The notes under the pieces are model-generated. The model was not told the DNA's origin. It was given only the letters and a program-made list of their open reading frames with translations, and did no database searches. Made by a program: the position numbers and the translations under genes. Shown one piece after another: positions 36,652-46,204 of a stretch of 64,000 nucleotides of DNA; the first letter of the stretch is position 1, and each line of letters starts with the position of its first letter. The DNA comes from Ereboglobus luteus. Lineage in GTDB: Bacteria > Verrucomicrobiota > Verrucomicrobiia > Opitutales > Opitutaceae. The stretch is taken from contig NZ_CP023004.1 of the NCBI RefSeq assembly GCF_003096195.1, positions 2,212,501 through 2,276,500 on the forward strand. The letters are read 5' to 3'.

Positions 36652-37019
36652 TCCGGCGTTTTTGCACCCTCTTTTAAGAACGCATTGTTGCACTTCTCTC
36701 AATGTTCATGTCGGAGGGGCAAGAGGGATGCCCCCTGATCTGAATAGTTGCTATTGTCCTCTGGGTTCTGATGCAGGTGCGGCTCTTTGCCTGCGCCATC
36801 GGTCATGTGCCAAATGTTCGATTTTTTCGAACTCATTGGTGCGAGTTTTCCGGTAATGTGTCGATTGATTCTCGCGTTCTAGGTATCGGTAAATGCAACC
36901 AGCGGTTCGCTAACAATGGTCGCCTCGTGCTCAGCTATTTTCCGCGCGTTTTTTTGAATGCCAACACCCATAACCGGCAAAGCAGAGCGCGGGCATGGGG
37001 GCAATGAGGCGAGATCGCT
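36652..37019. other. gene-free interval
   Basis: 368 bases between a frameshifted plus-strand gene and a minus-strand gene. Short open frames here have no coding character or similarity that I can see. No clear terminator or repeat was found. Confidence 0.5.
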
Positions 37020-37415
37020 TCATTGTTCAAAGCTTACTTTCATCTTGGTTGCGAGTGCGTTCACACATTGCGGGCAAACATAAAGATATGCTGATGCAGG
37101 TGAGGTGTTCGAAATCTCGCATCCCCCGAAGACAATGTCTCTCGCATGGGGAAATTCTTTTTTCGCCATGCGAGAAAAACTTAAATAATTGATTTCCTTC
37201 CTCAGGTGATTGCGAAGCCATGCTTCCGGTGCCATGAGCCCGTAGATGACCGCTACTTTCTTTTTTTCCATTGCGGTGTGATGCACTTCGCACTGGTTGC
37301 TTCCGTTGGTTGTGCAATCCAAAGTGCGCCACGGGTTCGGGGCCGCCGTCCAATAGACAAAGGCCGCAAATGCAACTGTCGCCACAGTCGGAACTATGAC
37401 ATACAGTTTTTTCAT
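37020..37415 (-). CDS. small exported Cys-containing protein
   Basis: 131 residues from the ATG at 37415, two bases after the stop of the VWA gene, so translationally coupled. An N-terminal hydrophobic helix (MKKLYVIVPTVATVAFAAFVY) is a membrane anchor or signal. The rest has CEVHHTAMEKKKVAVIYG, FPHARDIVFGGC and the end motif VCPQCVNA. CxxHH and CPxC pairs suggest a metal site; similar small proteins are common in planctomycetes and verrucomicrobia, function unknown. Confidence 0.75.
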   Translation of the reverse strand: MKKLYVIVPTVATVAFAAFVYWTAAPNPWRTLDCTTNGSNQCEVHHTAMEKKKVAVIYGLMAPEAWLRNHLRKEINYLSFSRMAKKEFPHARDIVFGGCEISNTSPASAYLYVCPQCVNALATKMKVSFEQ

Positions 37416-37417
37416 TT

Positions 37418-39799
37418 TCAGTTCGTCGCGATCTGTTTGGCGCGGCGGACGAGGTCGGTGAATTCGCCGCGGCGTTCGAGCTCGGCGCCGGTTGCGCCGG
37501 TCATGCCGGGTTCGGCCCATTCGAGGACGCTGTCGTAGGTCGCCACGCCCTTGTCGGGCGAGTTGCGAAGCAGCATCGCGAAGGCGGCGACCGAACAGGT
37601 GAACTTGAAGTCGGGACTGGCCTCGTCAAATGCCACGCCTTTGTCCTCGAGCGTGAACTCGATTTTGTTGCTCATGTCGGCACTCGGCGCCTTGTAGCGG
37701 ATTTTCAGGGTGAGAAGCTCTCCCTTGAGTTCGAGCTTGGGCGCGGTGGTGACGACGGTTTGGGTCTGGTATTTGAGGGGATCGACGGTTGATGCGGGAG
37801 CGTCGGTTTCGGCGGACGTCGCAAGCGGCGCCTCCGCGGCGGATTTTGCGGGGATTACCTCGTAGAGGGCGGTGACGGTGTGGCCCGCGCCGATTTCACC
37901 GGCGTCAGCTTTGTCGTTGTTGAAATCCTCTTTCGCAAGGAGGCGTTTTTCGTATCCAATAAGCCGATACGCGGCGGCCTGCGCGGGATTGAACTCGACT
38001 TGGAGTTTCACGTCCTTGGCGATGGTGACGAGAGTGCCGGCGGTTTGCTCGACGAGGAGGCGGCGGGCCTCGGCGCGGTTGTCGATGTAGCCGTGGTTGC
38101 CGTTGCCTTTGTTGGCGAGTGTCTGGAGCCGGGAGTCCTTGAGGTTGCCCATGCCGAATCCGAGGACGGAAAGGAAGACGCCGCTTTTGGCCTTTTCCTC
38201 GATCATGGTGGCGAGCTCGTCGTTGCTGGTGACGCCGATGTTAAAATCTCCATCTGTGCAGAGAATGACGCGGTTGGCGCCCTCCTTGAGGAAGTTGGCC
38301 TTGGCAATTTCATAGGCGAGCTGGATGCCCTTGCCGCCGTTGGTGCCGCCGGTGGCGCGGAGGGCGTCGAGGGTGTCGAGGATTTTGGTTTTCTCGCTCA
38401 CCGCCGTGGAGGGCAGGGCGAGGTCGATCGTGTTTGCGTAGGTGACGATGGCGATGCGGTCGCTTGGGCGCAGGCGGTTGACGAGCATGCGCATGGATTC
38501 CTTCACGAGCGGGAGTTTGTTGGGTTCGTCCATCGAGCCGGAGACATCGAGCAGGAAAACGAGGTTGGCGGGCGGGCGCGAATCGTCGGCGACTTCGCGG
38601 CCCTTGATGCCGATGCGCACGAGGCGATGCTCGGGATTCCAGGGCGCGGCGGCGACTTCCATCGTGGCGGCGAAGGGCGCGCCGCTTTCCTTCGCGGGCG
38701 GCGCGTAGTTGTAGGCGAAGTAGTTTATCATCTCCTCGACGCGCACGGCGTCGACTGGCGGGCGCTGTCCGCGATTGAGGAATCGGCGGACGTTTGTGTA
38801 GCTGGCCGTGTCGATGTCGGCGGAGAAGGTCGAGAGCGGATTTTCAGTGGTGCCGAGAAAGCCATTGTCGGCGTAGCGGGTGTAGGATTCGGCGTGGGGG
38901 TTTCGATGCGCATGAGTGCGAACACCCCATCTGGCAGTGCTAGCGGTGCCATTTGCGATGGAAAATCTGTATTTGGGATCCAAGCCGCCAACGCTAACAT
39001 GACGGGCATGGTCATTGCCGAAGGTAATGCGAGGTATGTATCCGCCGACTGAGCTGCTGGGCGAATCAGTAAAAAAGTCTGTTGATGTGATGGTATTTCC
39101 GACTGTGGTTGAACTAGAGTTTGCCTGATAGGTCACCTCGCCAGTGGAAAAATGCATTCGTGGTTTGCTGGCACTTGTCACTCCGGTAGTCAAAATTGGG
39201 TCTTCCAAATGAACGTCTGCTAGTAGCGCAGTTTTTATGCCAGCATCAATGCCGGTTGGCCAAGTTGGTGCGGGGACTGCGAGTGCAGGAGCGCCGGTTG
39301 CCTCTTTCGCGCGGGATTCAGCTTCAACAGGCAGCGATACATAGATTGTCTGCTCTTTTTTCCTGGCAAGTTTTTCTGCCTGTTGGGAATCGTGCGCCGG
39401 TTTCAGAATCGTGAAAAACGCCACTGCGAAACACGCGGTCGCCAGTCCGGCGACGAGGAAATACGGGAAACGAAACGGTTTTTTCGCGCGCTTGCGCGCT
39501 TCTTGTGCCTCGGCTTCGCGGGCGGCGCGCCAGTCCTCGATTTGCTCGGGGGTGATGGGCACGGTTTTTTGCTCCGTCGCGGGTTCGGCGGCGAAGACGG
39601 TTTCGAGTTGCCCGGCGAGGGCGCGGATTTCGGCGACGGCGGCTTGCGCGGCGGGGTTGCCGGCGATTTCGGTTTCGAAGACGGCGCGTTCGGCGGCGTC
39701 CATTTCGCCGAGGGCGTAGGCGGTGAGGCGCGGGTCGTCGGCGGAGAATTGGGGCGCGGGCGTGTTGTCGGAAGAGTGGTTGTTGTCGTTGTGTTTCAT
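37418..39799 (-). CDS. VWA-domain protein, YfbK type, with anti-sigma-like N-terminus
   Basis: 793 residues. N-terminal 90 residues (DPRLTAYALGEMDAAERAVFE) look like the zinc-finger/DUF3379-type anti-sigma region, followed by a transmembrane helix (about 111-130, PYFLVAGLATACFAVAFFTI). Next is FSADIDTASYTNVRRFLNRG and EEMINYFAYNYAPP, then a von Willebrand A domain with a complete MIDAS start (LLDVSGSMDEPNK) and a DUF3520-like C-terminus (IRYKAPSADMSNKIE). The gene follows an ECF sigma factor by 20 bases, so it probably holds or senses for that sigma factor. Confidence 0.88.
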   Translation of the reverse strand: MKHNDNNHSSDNTPAPQFSADDPRLTAYALGEMDAAERAVFETEIAGNPAAQAAVAEIRALAGQLETVFAAEPATEQKTVPITPEQIEDWRAAREAEAQEARKRAKKPFRFPYFLVAGLATACFAVAFFTILKPAHDSQQAEKLARKKEQTIYVSLPVEAESRAKEATGAPALAVPAPTWPTGIDAGIKTALLADVHLEDPILTTGVTSASKPRMHFSTGEVTYQANSSSTTVGNTITSTDFFTDSPSSSVGGYIPRITFGNDHARHVSVGGLDPKYRFSIANGTASTARWGVRTHAHRNPHAESYTRYADNGFLGTTENPLSTFSADIDTASYTNVRRFLNRGQRPPVDAVRVEEMINYFAYNYAPPAKESGAPFAATMEVAAAPWNPEHRLVRIGIKGREVADDSRPPANLVFLLDVSGSMDEPNKLPLVKESMRMLVNRLRPSDRIAIVTYANTIDLALPSTAVSEKTKILDTLDALRATGGTNGGKGIQLAYEIAKANFLKEGANRVILCTDGDFNIGVTSNDELATMIEEKAKSGVFLSVLGFGMGNLKDSRLQTLANKGNGNHGYIDNRAEARRLLVEQTAGTLVTIAKDVKLQVEFNPAQAAAYRLIGYEKRLLAKEDFNNDKADAGEIGAGHTVTALYEVIPAKSAAEAPLATSAETDAPASTVDPLKYQTQTVVTTAPKLELKGELLTLKIRYKAPSADMSNKIEFTLEDKGVAFDEASPDFKFTCSVAAFAMLLRNSPDKGVATYDSVLEWAEPGMTGATGAELERRGEFTDLVRRAKQIATN

Positions 39800-39819
39800 T
39801 TCTGTGGCTCCCGTTGGTG

Positions 39820-40362
39820 TTACGATTTTTGCGCGGCGAAGTCGGCGCGGAGGCGTTGCACGGCGTTGTGGATGAGGACGCCGACGTGGCTGACCGAGAG
39901 GTCGGTGATGCGGCTGATTTCCTTGTAGCTGAATCCGTTTTGGAACTTCAGGCGGATGACCTCCTGCTGGCTGGCGGGCAGGCCGTCGATGAGGCGCAGC
40001 ATGGCGGTGTGGGCCTCCTCGTGCTCGAGGGCGCGGCCGGGGCGCGGATCGTCGGTTGCGACGCGTTCGATCTGGCCTTCCTCAAAGCGGCTCATGCGGG
40101 CCTCCTTTCTAAGAATGTCGAGCGCGCGGTGGCGGCAGACAGTGAAAAGCCATTCGGCGAGATGTCCGTCCACCTCGCCAACCGGACGCTCCATGAGGCG
40201 CATGAAGGTGTCCTGCACGACGTCGCGCGCCCGGTCGGCGTCGCCGAGGAAGCGGGTGGCGTAGCGCGTGAGCGGGCCCTGGTATTCGTTGACGATTGCG
40301 CGCGCAAAGTCGTTCGCATTTGTGGTGCGTGATTGCTCATGGTTGGATGGCTCCGGTTTCAT
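39820..40362 (-). CDS. ECF-type RNA polymerase sigma factor
   Basis: 180 residues. Sigma2 region: YATRFLGDADRARDVVQDTF and EWLFTVCRHRALDILRKE; sigma4 region: LPASQQEVIRLKFQNGFSYKEISRITDLSVSHVG, an intact helix-turn-helix. Region 3 is absent, as in ECF factors. It is the first gene of the operon sigma factor - VWA protein - small Cys protein, and the VWA protein's N-terminus resembles an anti-sigma factor, a known genetic arrangement. Confidence 0.92.
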   Translation of the reverse strand: MKPEPSNHEQSRTTNANDFARAIVNEYQGPLTRYATRFLGDADRARDVVQDTFMRLMERPVGEVDGHLAEWLFTVCRHRALDILRKEARMSRFEEGQIERVATDDPRPGRALEHEEAHTAMLRLIDGLPASQQEVIRLKFQNGFSYKEISRITDLSVSHVGVLIHNAVQRLRADFAAQKS

Positions 40363-40472
40363 TGTTGGGGTCGGTGGATGTGTGGTGACCTTTGCCTGTT
40401 AACGCGCGACTTCACGCTTTCTTAAAAAATAATTTCAAGAAAGCAGAAAATAAACGAAACGTGCGCGAATCC

Positions 40473-41978
40473 CTATGCCCCGTCGCGCTTCCGCGGCCGC
40501 GCGAACGCGGTCACCAGCAATCCCGTGAGCAGTAGCGCCGCCGTGCCAAACACGATCGTCAAAAACGAATGAAACGGGCTCCTCATCCCCTCCGGCACCC
40601 AGCCGAGCTTGGGCGAAACGCTCATCCACAAAATCACCAAAATTCCGACCGCCACGCTGATTACCCCGGCCGGCTTTCCGGCGCGGCGGCTGATGAATCC
40701 CAGGAGGAACAATCCCAGCATGCCGCCGCCGAATATCCCGGCCAGCGTCCACCACGCGTCCAGCGCGCTTTTCACGTTGATCATGCCGAACGCCAGCGAG
40801 GTCCCGATTATTCCGACCACAATCGTGGAAAGATACAGCACCCGCATCCTTTGCCGCTCCGTGGATGATTTGTTTATGTATCTTTGGTAATAATCGTTGA
40901 GGAAAATGGTGGCCGACGAATTCAGGCTGCTCGAAATCGTGCTCATCGCCGCGGCAAAAATCGACGCTATGAGCAGGCCGGTGATCCCTTTGGGCAAAAC
41001 GCTCACGATGAACCAAGGAAACACGTAGTCGCTCTTGTCGGCGGCTTGATACTCAAGGGGAAGGTCGCCCGCGTGGGTGGAATAATATGCAAACAGCGCG
41101 GTTCCTATGAAAAAGAACACAGCCGACACGGGAACATACAACAGCGCCCCCATCCACAGGCTTTTGCGCGCCTCGCGGTCGGATTTTGCGGCGTGGTAGC
41201 GTTGGACATAGTTTTGGTCCACGCCGAAGTTTTGAAGGTTGATTACCACGCCATAAACAAGCACCACCCAAAACGTGGGTTCCGCCAGGCTGGCGCCGAA
41301 ACTGCCGAGGCTGAATTTATCATGCGCCGACGCGATCTGGAACAACTGCCCAGGCCCCTCGGGCAATCCGGTCAGCATCAAAAACGCGCACACCAGCGCG
41401 CCCAGCACAAGCACGACTGTTTGCGCCGCCTCCGTCCATATCACGCCCACGATGCCGCCGATGAATGTGTATAACGTGGTGCTTATTCCGGTGATGAGAA
41501 TGATCAGCCTGATATCCCAGCCGAGCAGGACGTTCATGGGCAGTGCCATCAAATAAGTGACCGTTCCTACGCGGGCCATTTGCGTGAGCAGGTAGCAGGC
41601 GCTCGCATAGGTTCTCGCCCAGCCGCCGAAGCGCTCCTCGAGGTGCGTGTATGCGGAGATGCATCCGCTGTTTCGGTAGAATGGTAGGAAATATTTCACG
41701 CCAATCCACGCCGCGAAAGGAATGGAAAGGCTGAACACAAAGGAGTTCCAGTTCGCCGCAAACGCCTTTCCCGGAAGCGCGATAAAACTAATGCTGCTGA
41801 TATATGTTCCCAGTATGGAGAGGCCGGTCAGCCAGCCCGGCAAACTGCCTTCCGCCGCGGTGAAGCCGTCAACCGACCTGCTTTTCCGCCAGCAGGCAAC
41901 GCCGATTCCCAGTGTTGCCATGAAGTAGGCAACCAGAACGATAATATCAAGTGATGCAAAATGGCCGGAGGTTTTCAC
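40473..41978 (-). CDS. sodium:solute symporter (SSS family), probable sialic-acid/sugar-acid transporter
   Basis: 501 residues from a GTG at 41978 whose bases overlap the upstream stop as GTGA, so coupled translation is likely; an ATG at 42026 would add 16 residues inside the sialidase gene. Thirteen or so hydrophobic helices with SSS hallmarks: [22 protein letters not shown], a [12 protein letters not shown] loop and [21 protein letters not shown], the helix contributing the sodium site. SSS members include NanT-type sialic-acid carriers, and the operon context (aldolase, sialidase-like protein) supports that substrate by inference. Confidence 0.87.
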   Translation of the reverse strand: MKTSGHFASLDIIVLVAYFMATLGIGVACWRKSRSVDGFTAAEGSLPGWLTGLSILGTYISSISFIALPGKAFAANWNSFVFSLSIPFAAWIGVKYFLPFYRNSGCISAYTHLEERFGGWARTYASACYLLTQMARVGTVTYLMALPMNVLLGWDIRLIILITGISTTLYTFIGGIVGVIWTEAAQTVVLVLGALVCAFLMLTGLPEGPGQLFQIASAHDKFSLGSFGASLAEPTFWVVLVYGVVINLQNFGVDQNYVQRYHAAKSDREARKSLWMGALLYVPVSAVFFFIGTALFAYYSTHAGDLPLEYQAADKSDYVFPWFIVSVLPKGITGLLIASIFAAAMSTISSSLNSSATIFLNDYYQRYINKSSTERQRMRVLYLSTIVVGIIGTSLAFGMINVKSALDAWWTLAGIFGGGMLGLFLLGFISRRAGKPAGVISVAVGILVILWMSVSPKLGWVPEGMRSPFHSFLTIVFGTAALLLTGLLVTAFARPRKRDGA

Positions 41979-43045
41979 AATTTTGAAGGGTCTATAACTG
42001 TATATTTGATGCGCTTGCGATCCCATGTATATGTGATGTGCACCAATCCGTCGGACGTTTGTATAATGGCCGGGTAGGCATAACCCTCGGGCAGGGGCTG
42101 GTCCTCCAGTGTTAGAACCGGCGTCCAGTTGAGCCCGTCGTCGGAAAGCGCCAGCTTGAGCGGATAGCGCACGCCCCGGCCCGAACGATCCGCGCGATGC
42201 GCCGAATGATTATATATCAACAACTGCCGCCCGTCGGAAAGCGTGACCGCGTCGGTTCCCGAGTTCGGATTGGGCAAGGCCAGGGCCGAGAGCGGGCTCC
42301 ATGTCTCGCCATTGTCCGCGGACCACGTCATGGCGATCACTCCCTGCCGGGTGCGGCAAAGCGCCTCCAGTCGTCCGTCCTTCATTACCAAAACGCTCGG
42401 CTGTATCGCGTCAAAACCCGCGCCCTTTTTCACGGGACCCGCTTTGCGCCAGGTGTTCCCCTGGTCCTTTGATATTTCAAAATGCACCTGCCAGTCCGTT
42501 CGCCGCGCTTCCGTGCTCGAGGGCGAAATCCAAGTGCCGTCGGGCAGGACAACCGGCTTGTTTTTGATGGGGCCCAAAATCCCCTCGGGCAAACGGGTCG
42601 GCTCCTCCCACGAGCGTCCGCCGTCCTTGGAAATCATCTGCATGCCCCACCATTTTTGAGGCGACGGGCCGACTTTATAATATAAAATCAAGGGCGCGTT
42701 CTTGCCGGGAGCCTGAAGCAAAACCGGGTTCCAGGTGGGATGGCGCGTGCCGTCAGGCTGGATGCCGTTGGCCACGTTGACCGGCTCGGTCCATTTATCA
42801 TTCTCAAGGCGCGACACCCAAATGCATACGTCGGGATTCTTTTCCTTGGTGCCGCCAAACCACGACGCGACCATGGTGCCCCCGGCTGTTTGGGCGATGG
42901 TTGACGCATGGCATTCCGGATAAGGCGCCTCCTTGTATATAAACTCCGAGCGGAGCATGGGCGCGCTGTTTTCCGCGGCCACTCCCGGCGCCATAAGAAA
43001 GACCGCCATCAATACAATCAAACTTGCAGGGTATTTTCGGTTCAT
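41975..43045 (-). CDS. exported sialidase-like BNR-repeat beta-propeller protein
   Basis: 356 residues with a signal peptide ([21 protein letters not shown]). Four Asp-box motifs are visible: [24 protein letters not shown] and SDDGLNW. The BNR_2-family start [22 protein letters not shown] is present, but the classical FRIP motif with the carboxylate-binding Arg of GH33 sialidases is not. It probably cleaves terminal sialic acid or a related sugar from host glycans; another propeller-type glycosidase activity is possible. It starts 29 bases after the nanA-like stop and overlaps the transporter start. Confidence 0.78.
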   Translation of the reverse strand: MNRKYPASLIVLMAVFLMAPGVAAENSAPMLRSEFIYKEAPYPECHASTIAQTAGGTMVASWFGGTKEKNPDVCIWVSRLENDKWTEPVNVANGIQPDGTRHPTWNPVLLQAPGKNAPLILYYKVGPSPQKWWGMQMISKDGGRSWEEPTRLPEGILGPIKNKPVVLPDGTWISPSSTEARRTDWQVHFEISKDQGNTWRKAGPVKKGAGFDAIQPSVLVMKDGRLEALCRTRQGVIAMTWSADNGETWSPLSALALPNPNSGTDAVTLSDGRQLLIYNHSAHRADRSGRGVRYPLKLALSDDGLNWTPVLTLEDQPLPEGYAYPAIIQTSDGLVHITYTWDRKRIKYTVIDPSKL

Positions 43046-43074
43046 GAATCAAATCCTTAAAATCATGCGTTAAT

Positions 43075-44013
43075 TTATGGGACGAAAGCCATCTTGTTTT
43101 CCGCGTTGACGCACTCCAGCCCCCACTCATTAAAGGCGGCGGAAAGATCGTGGATGATGGTGTCGTGGATGCGTTTTGACTCGGGGGAAACCCGTGCCTT
43201 GGGTTCGCCGACCGGCCGCCCGCGGGCGGCCATGCCCGCCGAGACGTTTAGCGGAAATGTGAGCCTGTCAACCATGGCGCCGGTAAACTTAATCCTGTCC
43301 GTCAAGATGCCGGGGTCTCCGGGTTTTCCCTCCTGGCATATATTATATAAATCCAGCATCAGATCCGGGACAATGTTCACCAGTCCGCCTATGCAGCCAA
43401 CCGCGCCCAGTTTGAAAACTTCGGCAAGCCGCGTGTCCGCTCCTGAGAACACAACATAGTTCTTTTCCTTTCCAAGCGCGATCAACTCCTTGTGATAATC
43501 AAATTCGCCGCCGCTTTGTTTGATGCCCGCCATGTTTGCCCGGTCCGCGAATTTAGCCACGGTGTCGACATTGATTCGCGTGCCGGTCAACTCGGGGAAA
43601 TTATACAAAAACACGGGCAAATCCGCGTGTTCCGCAGCGTATAAAAAGTGCGCCAGCACATCATCCTGCGTCGAGGGATAAAACCCCGGCGGCATGATCG
43701 CCACCGCGCAAGCCCCGGCGGCACGCGCATGCCTGCCCAGCTCGCCCACAATGCCGGGGCGTATATCGCTTATATTAACAACGACGGGCAGCGGCGCCGC
43801 GCATTCGATCACGGCGGTTATCGCCTCCTTCCGCTGGTCGGAGCTCATCTGCGGAAACTCGCCGGTGCTTCCGAGTGCCAGCACCCCGTGTATGCCCTTG
43901 CTTTTCAGCCAGCCGATATTGGCGGCGAGCTCGCGCTTGAGAAGGTTGCCTTCCGCATCCGTTGGCAGCCAGAGCGCCGCAAGTATGCCTTTTTTTGGGT
44001 ATGAGGATGCCAT
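43075..44013 (-). CDS. nanA: N-acetylneuraminate lyase / DHDPS-family aldolase
   Basis: 312 residues. DHDPS/NAL fold with ALGSTGEFPQMSSDQR, the catalytic Tyr in LYNFPELTG, and the Schiff-base Lys in AGIKQSGGEFD. The KQSGG context is closer to neuraminate lyases (KQT/S) than to dihydrodipicolinate synthases, and the sialidase-like and SSS genes downstream fit cleavage of N-acetylneuraminate to pyruvate and N-acetylmannosamine. Another 2-keto-3-deoxy sugar-acid aldolase is the alternative. NanE, NanK and NagA/B are not in the window, so the pathway must be completed elsewhere. Confidence 0.8.
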   Translation of the reverse strand: MASSYPKKGILAALWLPTDAEGNLLKRELAANIGWLKSKGIHGVLALGSTGEFPQMSSDQRKEAITAVIECAAPLPVVVNISDIRPGIVGELGRHARAAGACAVAIMPPGFYPSTQDDVLAHFLYAAEHADLPVFLYNFPELTGTRINVDTVAKFADRANMAGIKQSGGEFDYHKELIALGKEKNYVVFSGADTRLAEVFKLGAVGCIGGLVNIVPDLMLDLYNICQEGKPGDPGILTDRIKFTGAMVDRLTFPLNVSAGMAARGRPVGEPKARVSPESKRIHDTIIHDLSAAFNEWGLECVNAENKMAFVP

Positions 44014-44032
44014 AAAAATTGTATGATTTTGT

Positions 44033-46072
44033 TTATTCCTTTTTCAACAAGTAGAAGAATCCATCCTCCGCCCCCGCGAGCAGTTCTTCCTTTCCGTCGC
44101 CGTCCCAATCCCAAGTGGCCGGGGCCGTGCTGTGGCCCGCGAGTTTTTTCGAGTCCACTTGTCCCATGTCCTCAAATATCCATTCCCCGGGCTTGGTGGC
44201 GACATTGCGATAGAAATTAATATTAACACTGTTCACGAGCAAATCCACCCGGCCGTCGCCGTCCCAGTCGGTGAAATGAAATGTGCGCCGTCCGCTTTTT
44301 CCCGCCTCGCCATAATTCATGCGCAACGCCCCGCCGGAGGGCCCGTCCTTGTTGGCCGCGCCCCTGGAATCAAACTCGGACAATCCTTTCATTTTGAAGA
44401 TGCGCTCACCCGGCATTACATAATGCTCGCCGTTGCGAACCACATGGCGGAACCATGCCAGGTAACCCTCGTGGTCGGGCGCCACAAGGTCCGGCACCCC
44501 GTCCTTGTCGATGTCGATCATATAAGGCGTGCAGCGCCATTGAAGCACGAGCTCGTCGCCTTTCGGATCCCACCAATTCCACGCGGGTTTTTTCGCGCCG
44601 GTTTTCCAGATTGCGCGCACGGGTTGCGCGGCGGCCAGCTTGGGCGACGTTTTGGTTCCGATGTTTTTATACCATATAATATTTCCGATGATGGAATTCA
44701 CCATGATATCAAGCAGTCCGTCGCCGTCCCAATCCGCCACATGTATATTGGTGTATCCCCATTTTGATTCCGCCGGCCCTTGTATCGATCCATTATATCC
44801 GGCCATTATCAATATGGGCTTGCCGTTCGCCTCGAGCAGCCGCGGAGCCGCCCAGCGCACGGGGGAACCGCCGAGGTTTTTTATAAATGCAATTTCGCCC
44901 GCGGTGTTTCCCGTCAATATATCCACAAGTCCGTCGCCGTCCCAGTCCGCGGCAACGGGCGTGGTGAGCACGCCGAACTTCACACTGTCCGCCTCCTGCT
45001 TGAAAAAGCGCGGCGGCTTGAACTCGGGCATGCTTTTGGCGACCGGCTTGCCGCGCGGATTGGGCTGCCATTCCGAGTTGATGACATTGCCGGTGTTCTC
45101 CATCAGGGCCACGCGTCCGTCCTCCTGCGCCACGATCAAATCCAAGTGCCCGTCCCTGTTCCAGTCGCATGCCGTGAGCACAATCATCTCCAGTGGCATC
45201 GTCAGCGCCGCGCCCCCGGCGGACAGCCGCTGGCCGGGCGCGTATTTCGGCGACTCCCGCGTTCCCACATTTTCATAAAAAGTGAATCCGTCTACAAACT
45301 CCCCGCAGATCAAATCGAGTTTTCCCGTGCCGCGAAAATCGCCGAAAACAGGGGACGGCATGCCATAGACATCAATGTCGCGATTATCCGCCTGCAGGCG
45401 GACCGGCTTTTCATAACGGGGCTTCGCGTTGGTGCCCTTGTTAATCATTATATATACAAATCCGTGCAGCGGCCCGTTTGTCCAGCGCCCGTTGGAATCG
45501 TATGCATTGTCCCAACCGTAATCCGTCCAGTCCCCGACGCCAAAAACCAAGTCCAGGGTTCCATCGCCATCATAATCCACATAACTCCACTGCTCGCCGC
45601 GAATCCGCCCGGATGTGCGGTGGATCTGCCTTGCGGTCAGCGGAAGTTTTTTCCTGTTCGCCTGCGCGAGCCCGTTTTTTATAAAATCAGGATATTCATA
45701 TCCCGACGCGACCACGCGCAATCCGTCCGGTGTGTATGAGGCGGTCACATTGCCGTTGCCGGGGCCAATATAAACCGCGGGCTTGAATATATCCATGCCG
45801 GTTTCGGCGTCCTTTTTGCCCGTGTTTTCAAAATAATGGCATCCCTTGTCGGGCGAGCCTCCCGCGACGACAATCAGGTCGGGCAATCCGTCGCCGTTGC
45901 GATCGCACACGACAGGCCACGCCCACAAGCCGACGCCAAGATCGACAACCAGTCCGGGATTATTGTGCTTCAAGCGGACAAACCGGCTCGAATCATTCGC
46001 GGGTTGTGCGGACGCAAAACCGCACGACAGGCAAAGCGCGATGGCAAGGGGGAGAAACTTGGGTGCATTCAT
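44033..46072 (-). CDS. exported FG-GAP/VCBS repeat protein
   Basis: 679 residues with a signal peptide (MNAPKFLPLAIALCLSCGFASAQ). At least seven FG-GAP-like calcium-binding units are visible, each with a DxDGDG core (CDRNGDGLPDLIVV, VDYDGDGTLDLVFG, CDWNRDGHLDLIVA, ADWDGDGLVDILTG, ADWDGDGLLDIMVN, TDWDGDGRVDLLVN, WDWDGDGKEELLAG), forming a beta-propeller. Likely binds glycans or presents an enzyme at the surface; some members are lyases or sulfatase partners. It is the first gene of the four-gene operon, with the operator candidates just upstream. Confidence 0.85.
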   Translation of the reverse strand: MNAPKFLPLAIALCLSCGFASAQPANDSSRFVRLKHNNPGLVVDLGVGLWAWPVVCDRNGDGLPDLIVVAGGSPDKGCHYFENTGKKDAETGMDIFKPAVYIGPGNGNVTASYTPDGLRVVASGYEYPDFIKNGLAQANRKKLPLTARQIHRTSGRIRGEQWSYVDYDGDGTLDLVFGVGDWTDYGWDNAYDSNGRWTNGPLHGFVYIMINKGTNAKPRYEKPVRLQADNRDIDVYGMPSPVFGDFRGTGKLDLICGEFVDGFTFYENVGTRESPKYAPGQRLSAGGAALTMPLEMIVLTACDWNRDGHLDLIVAQEDGRVALMENTGNVINSEWQPNPRGKPVAKSMPEFKPPRFFKQEADSVKFGVLTTPVAADWDGDGLVDILTGNTAGEIAFIKNLGGSPVRWAAPRLLEANGKPILIMAGYNGSIQGPAESKWGYTNIHVADWDGDGLLDIMVNSIIGNIIWYKNIGTKTSPKLAAAQPVRAIWKTGAKKPAWNWWDPKGDELVLQWRCTPYMIDIDKDGVPDLVAPDHEGYLAWFRHVVRNGEHYVMPGERIFKMKGLSEFDSRGAANKDGPSGGALRMNYGEAGKSGRRTFHFTDWDGDGRVDLLVNSVNINFYRNVATKPGEWIFEDMGQVDSKKLAGHSTAPATWDWDGDGKEELLAGAEDGFFYLLKKE

Positions 46073-46099
46073 GTTTATGGCAGGGTTCTGGCTGAAAAT

Positions 46100-46119
46100 G
46101 CTAAAATGATTTAGCTAAA
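46100..46119. promoter_or_regulatory. operator candidate 1 (GCTAAA/TTTAGC)
   Basis: GCTAAA at 46100-46105 is inverted as TTTAGC at 46110-46115, and TTTAGCTAAA at 46110-46119 is a perfect 10-base palindrome overlapping it. It is 28-47 bases ahead of the FG-GAP gene start and shares its half-site with candidate 2, the expected pattern for a LacI-family dimer. Confidence 0.6.
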
Positions 46120-46164
46120 GTCAACACCATTTTAACGACATGTTTCAGTTTGAGTATTTTTGAT

Positions 46165-46188
46165 TTGCTAAACTTATAAATTTAGCAA
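46165..46188. promoter_or_regulatory. operator candidate 2 (TTGCTAAA-N8-TTTAGCAA)
   Basis: A perfect inverted repeat with 8-base arms (46165-46172 and 46181-46188) and an 8-base AT-rich spacer, 16 bases before the LacI-family regulator's start. With candidate 1 it brackets the divergent promoters, so autoregulation plus repression of the sialic-acid operon is likely. Confidence 0.65.
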
Positions 46189-46204
46189 CGCTTCCGCAAC
46201 AAAC

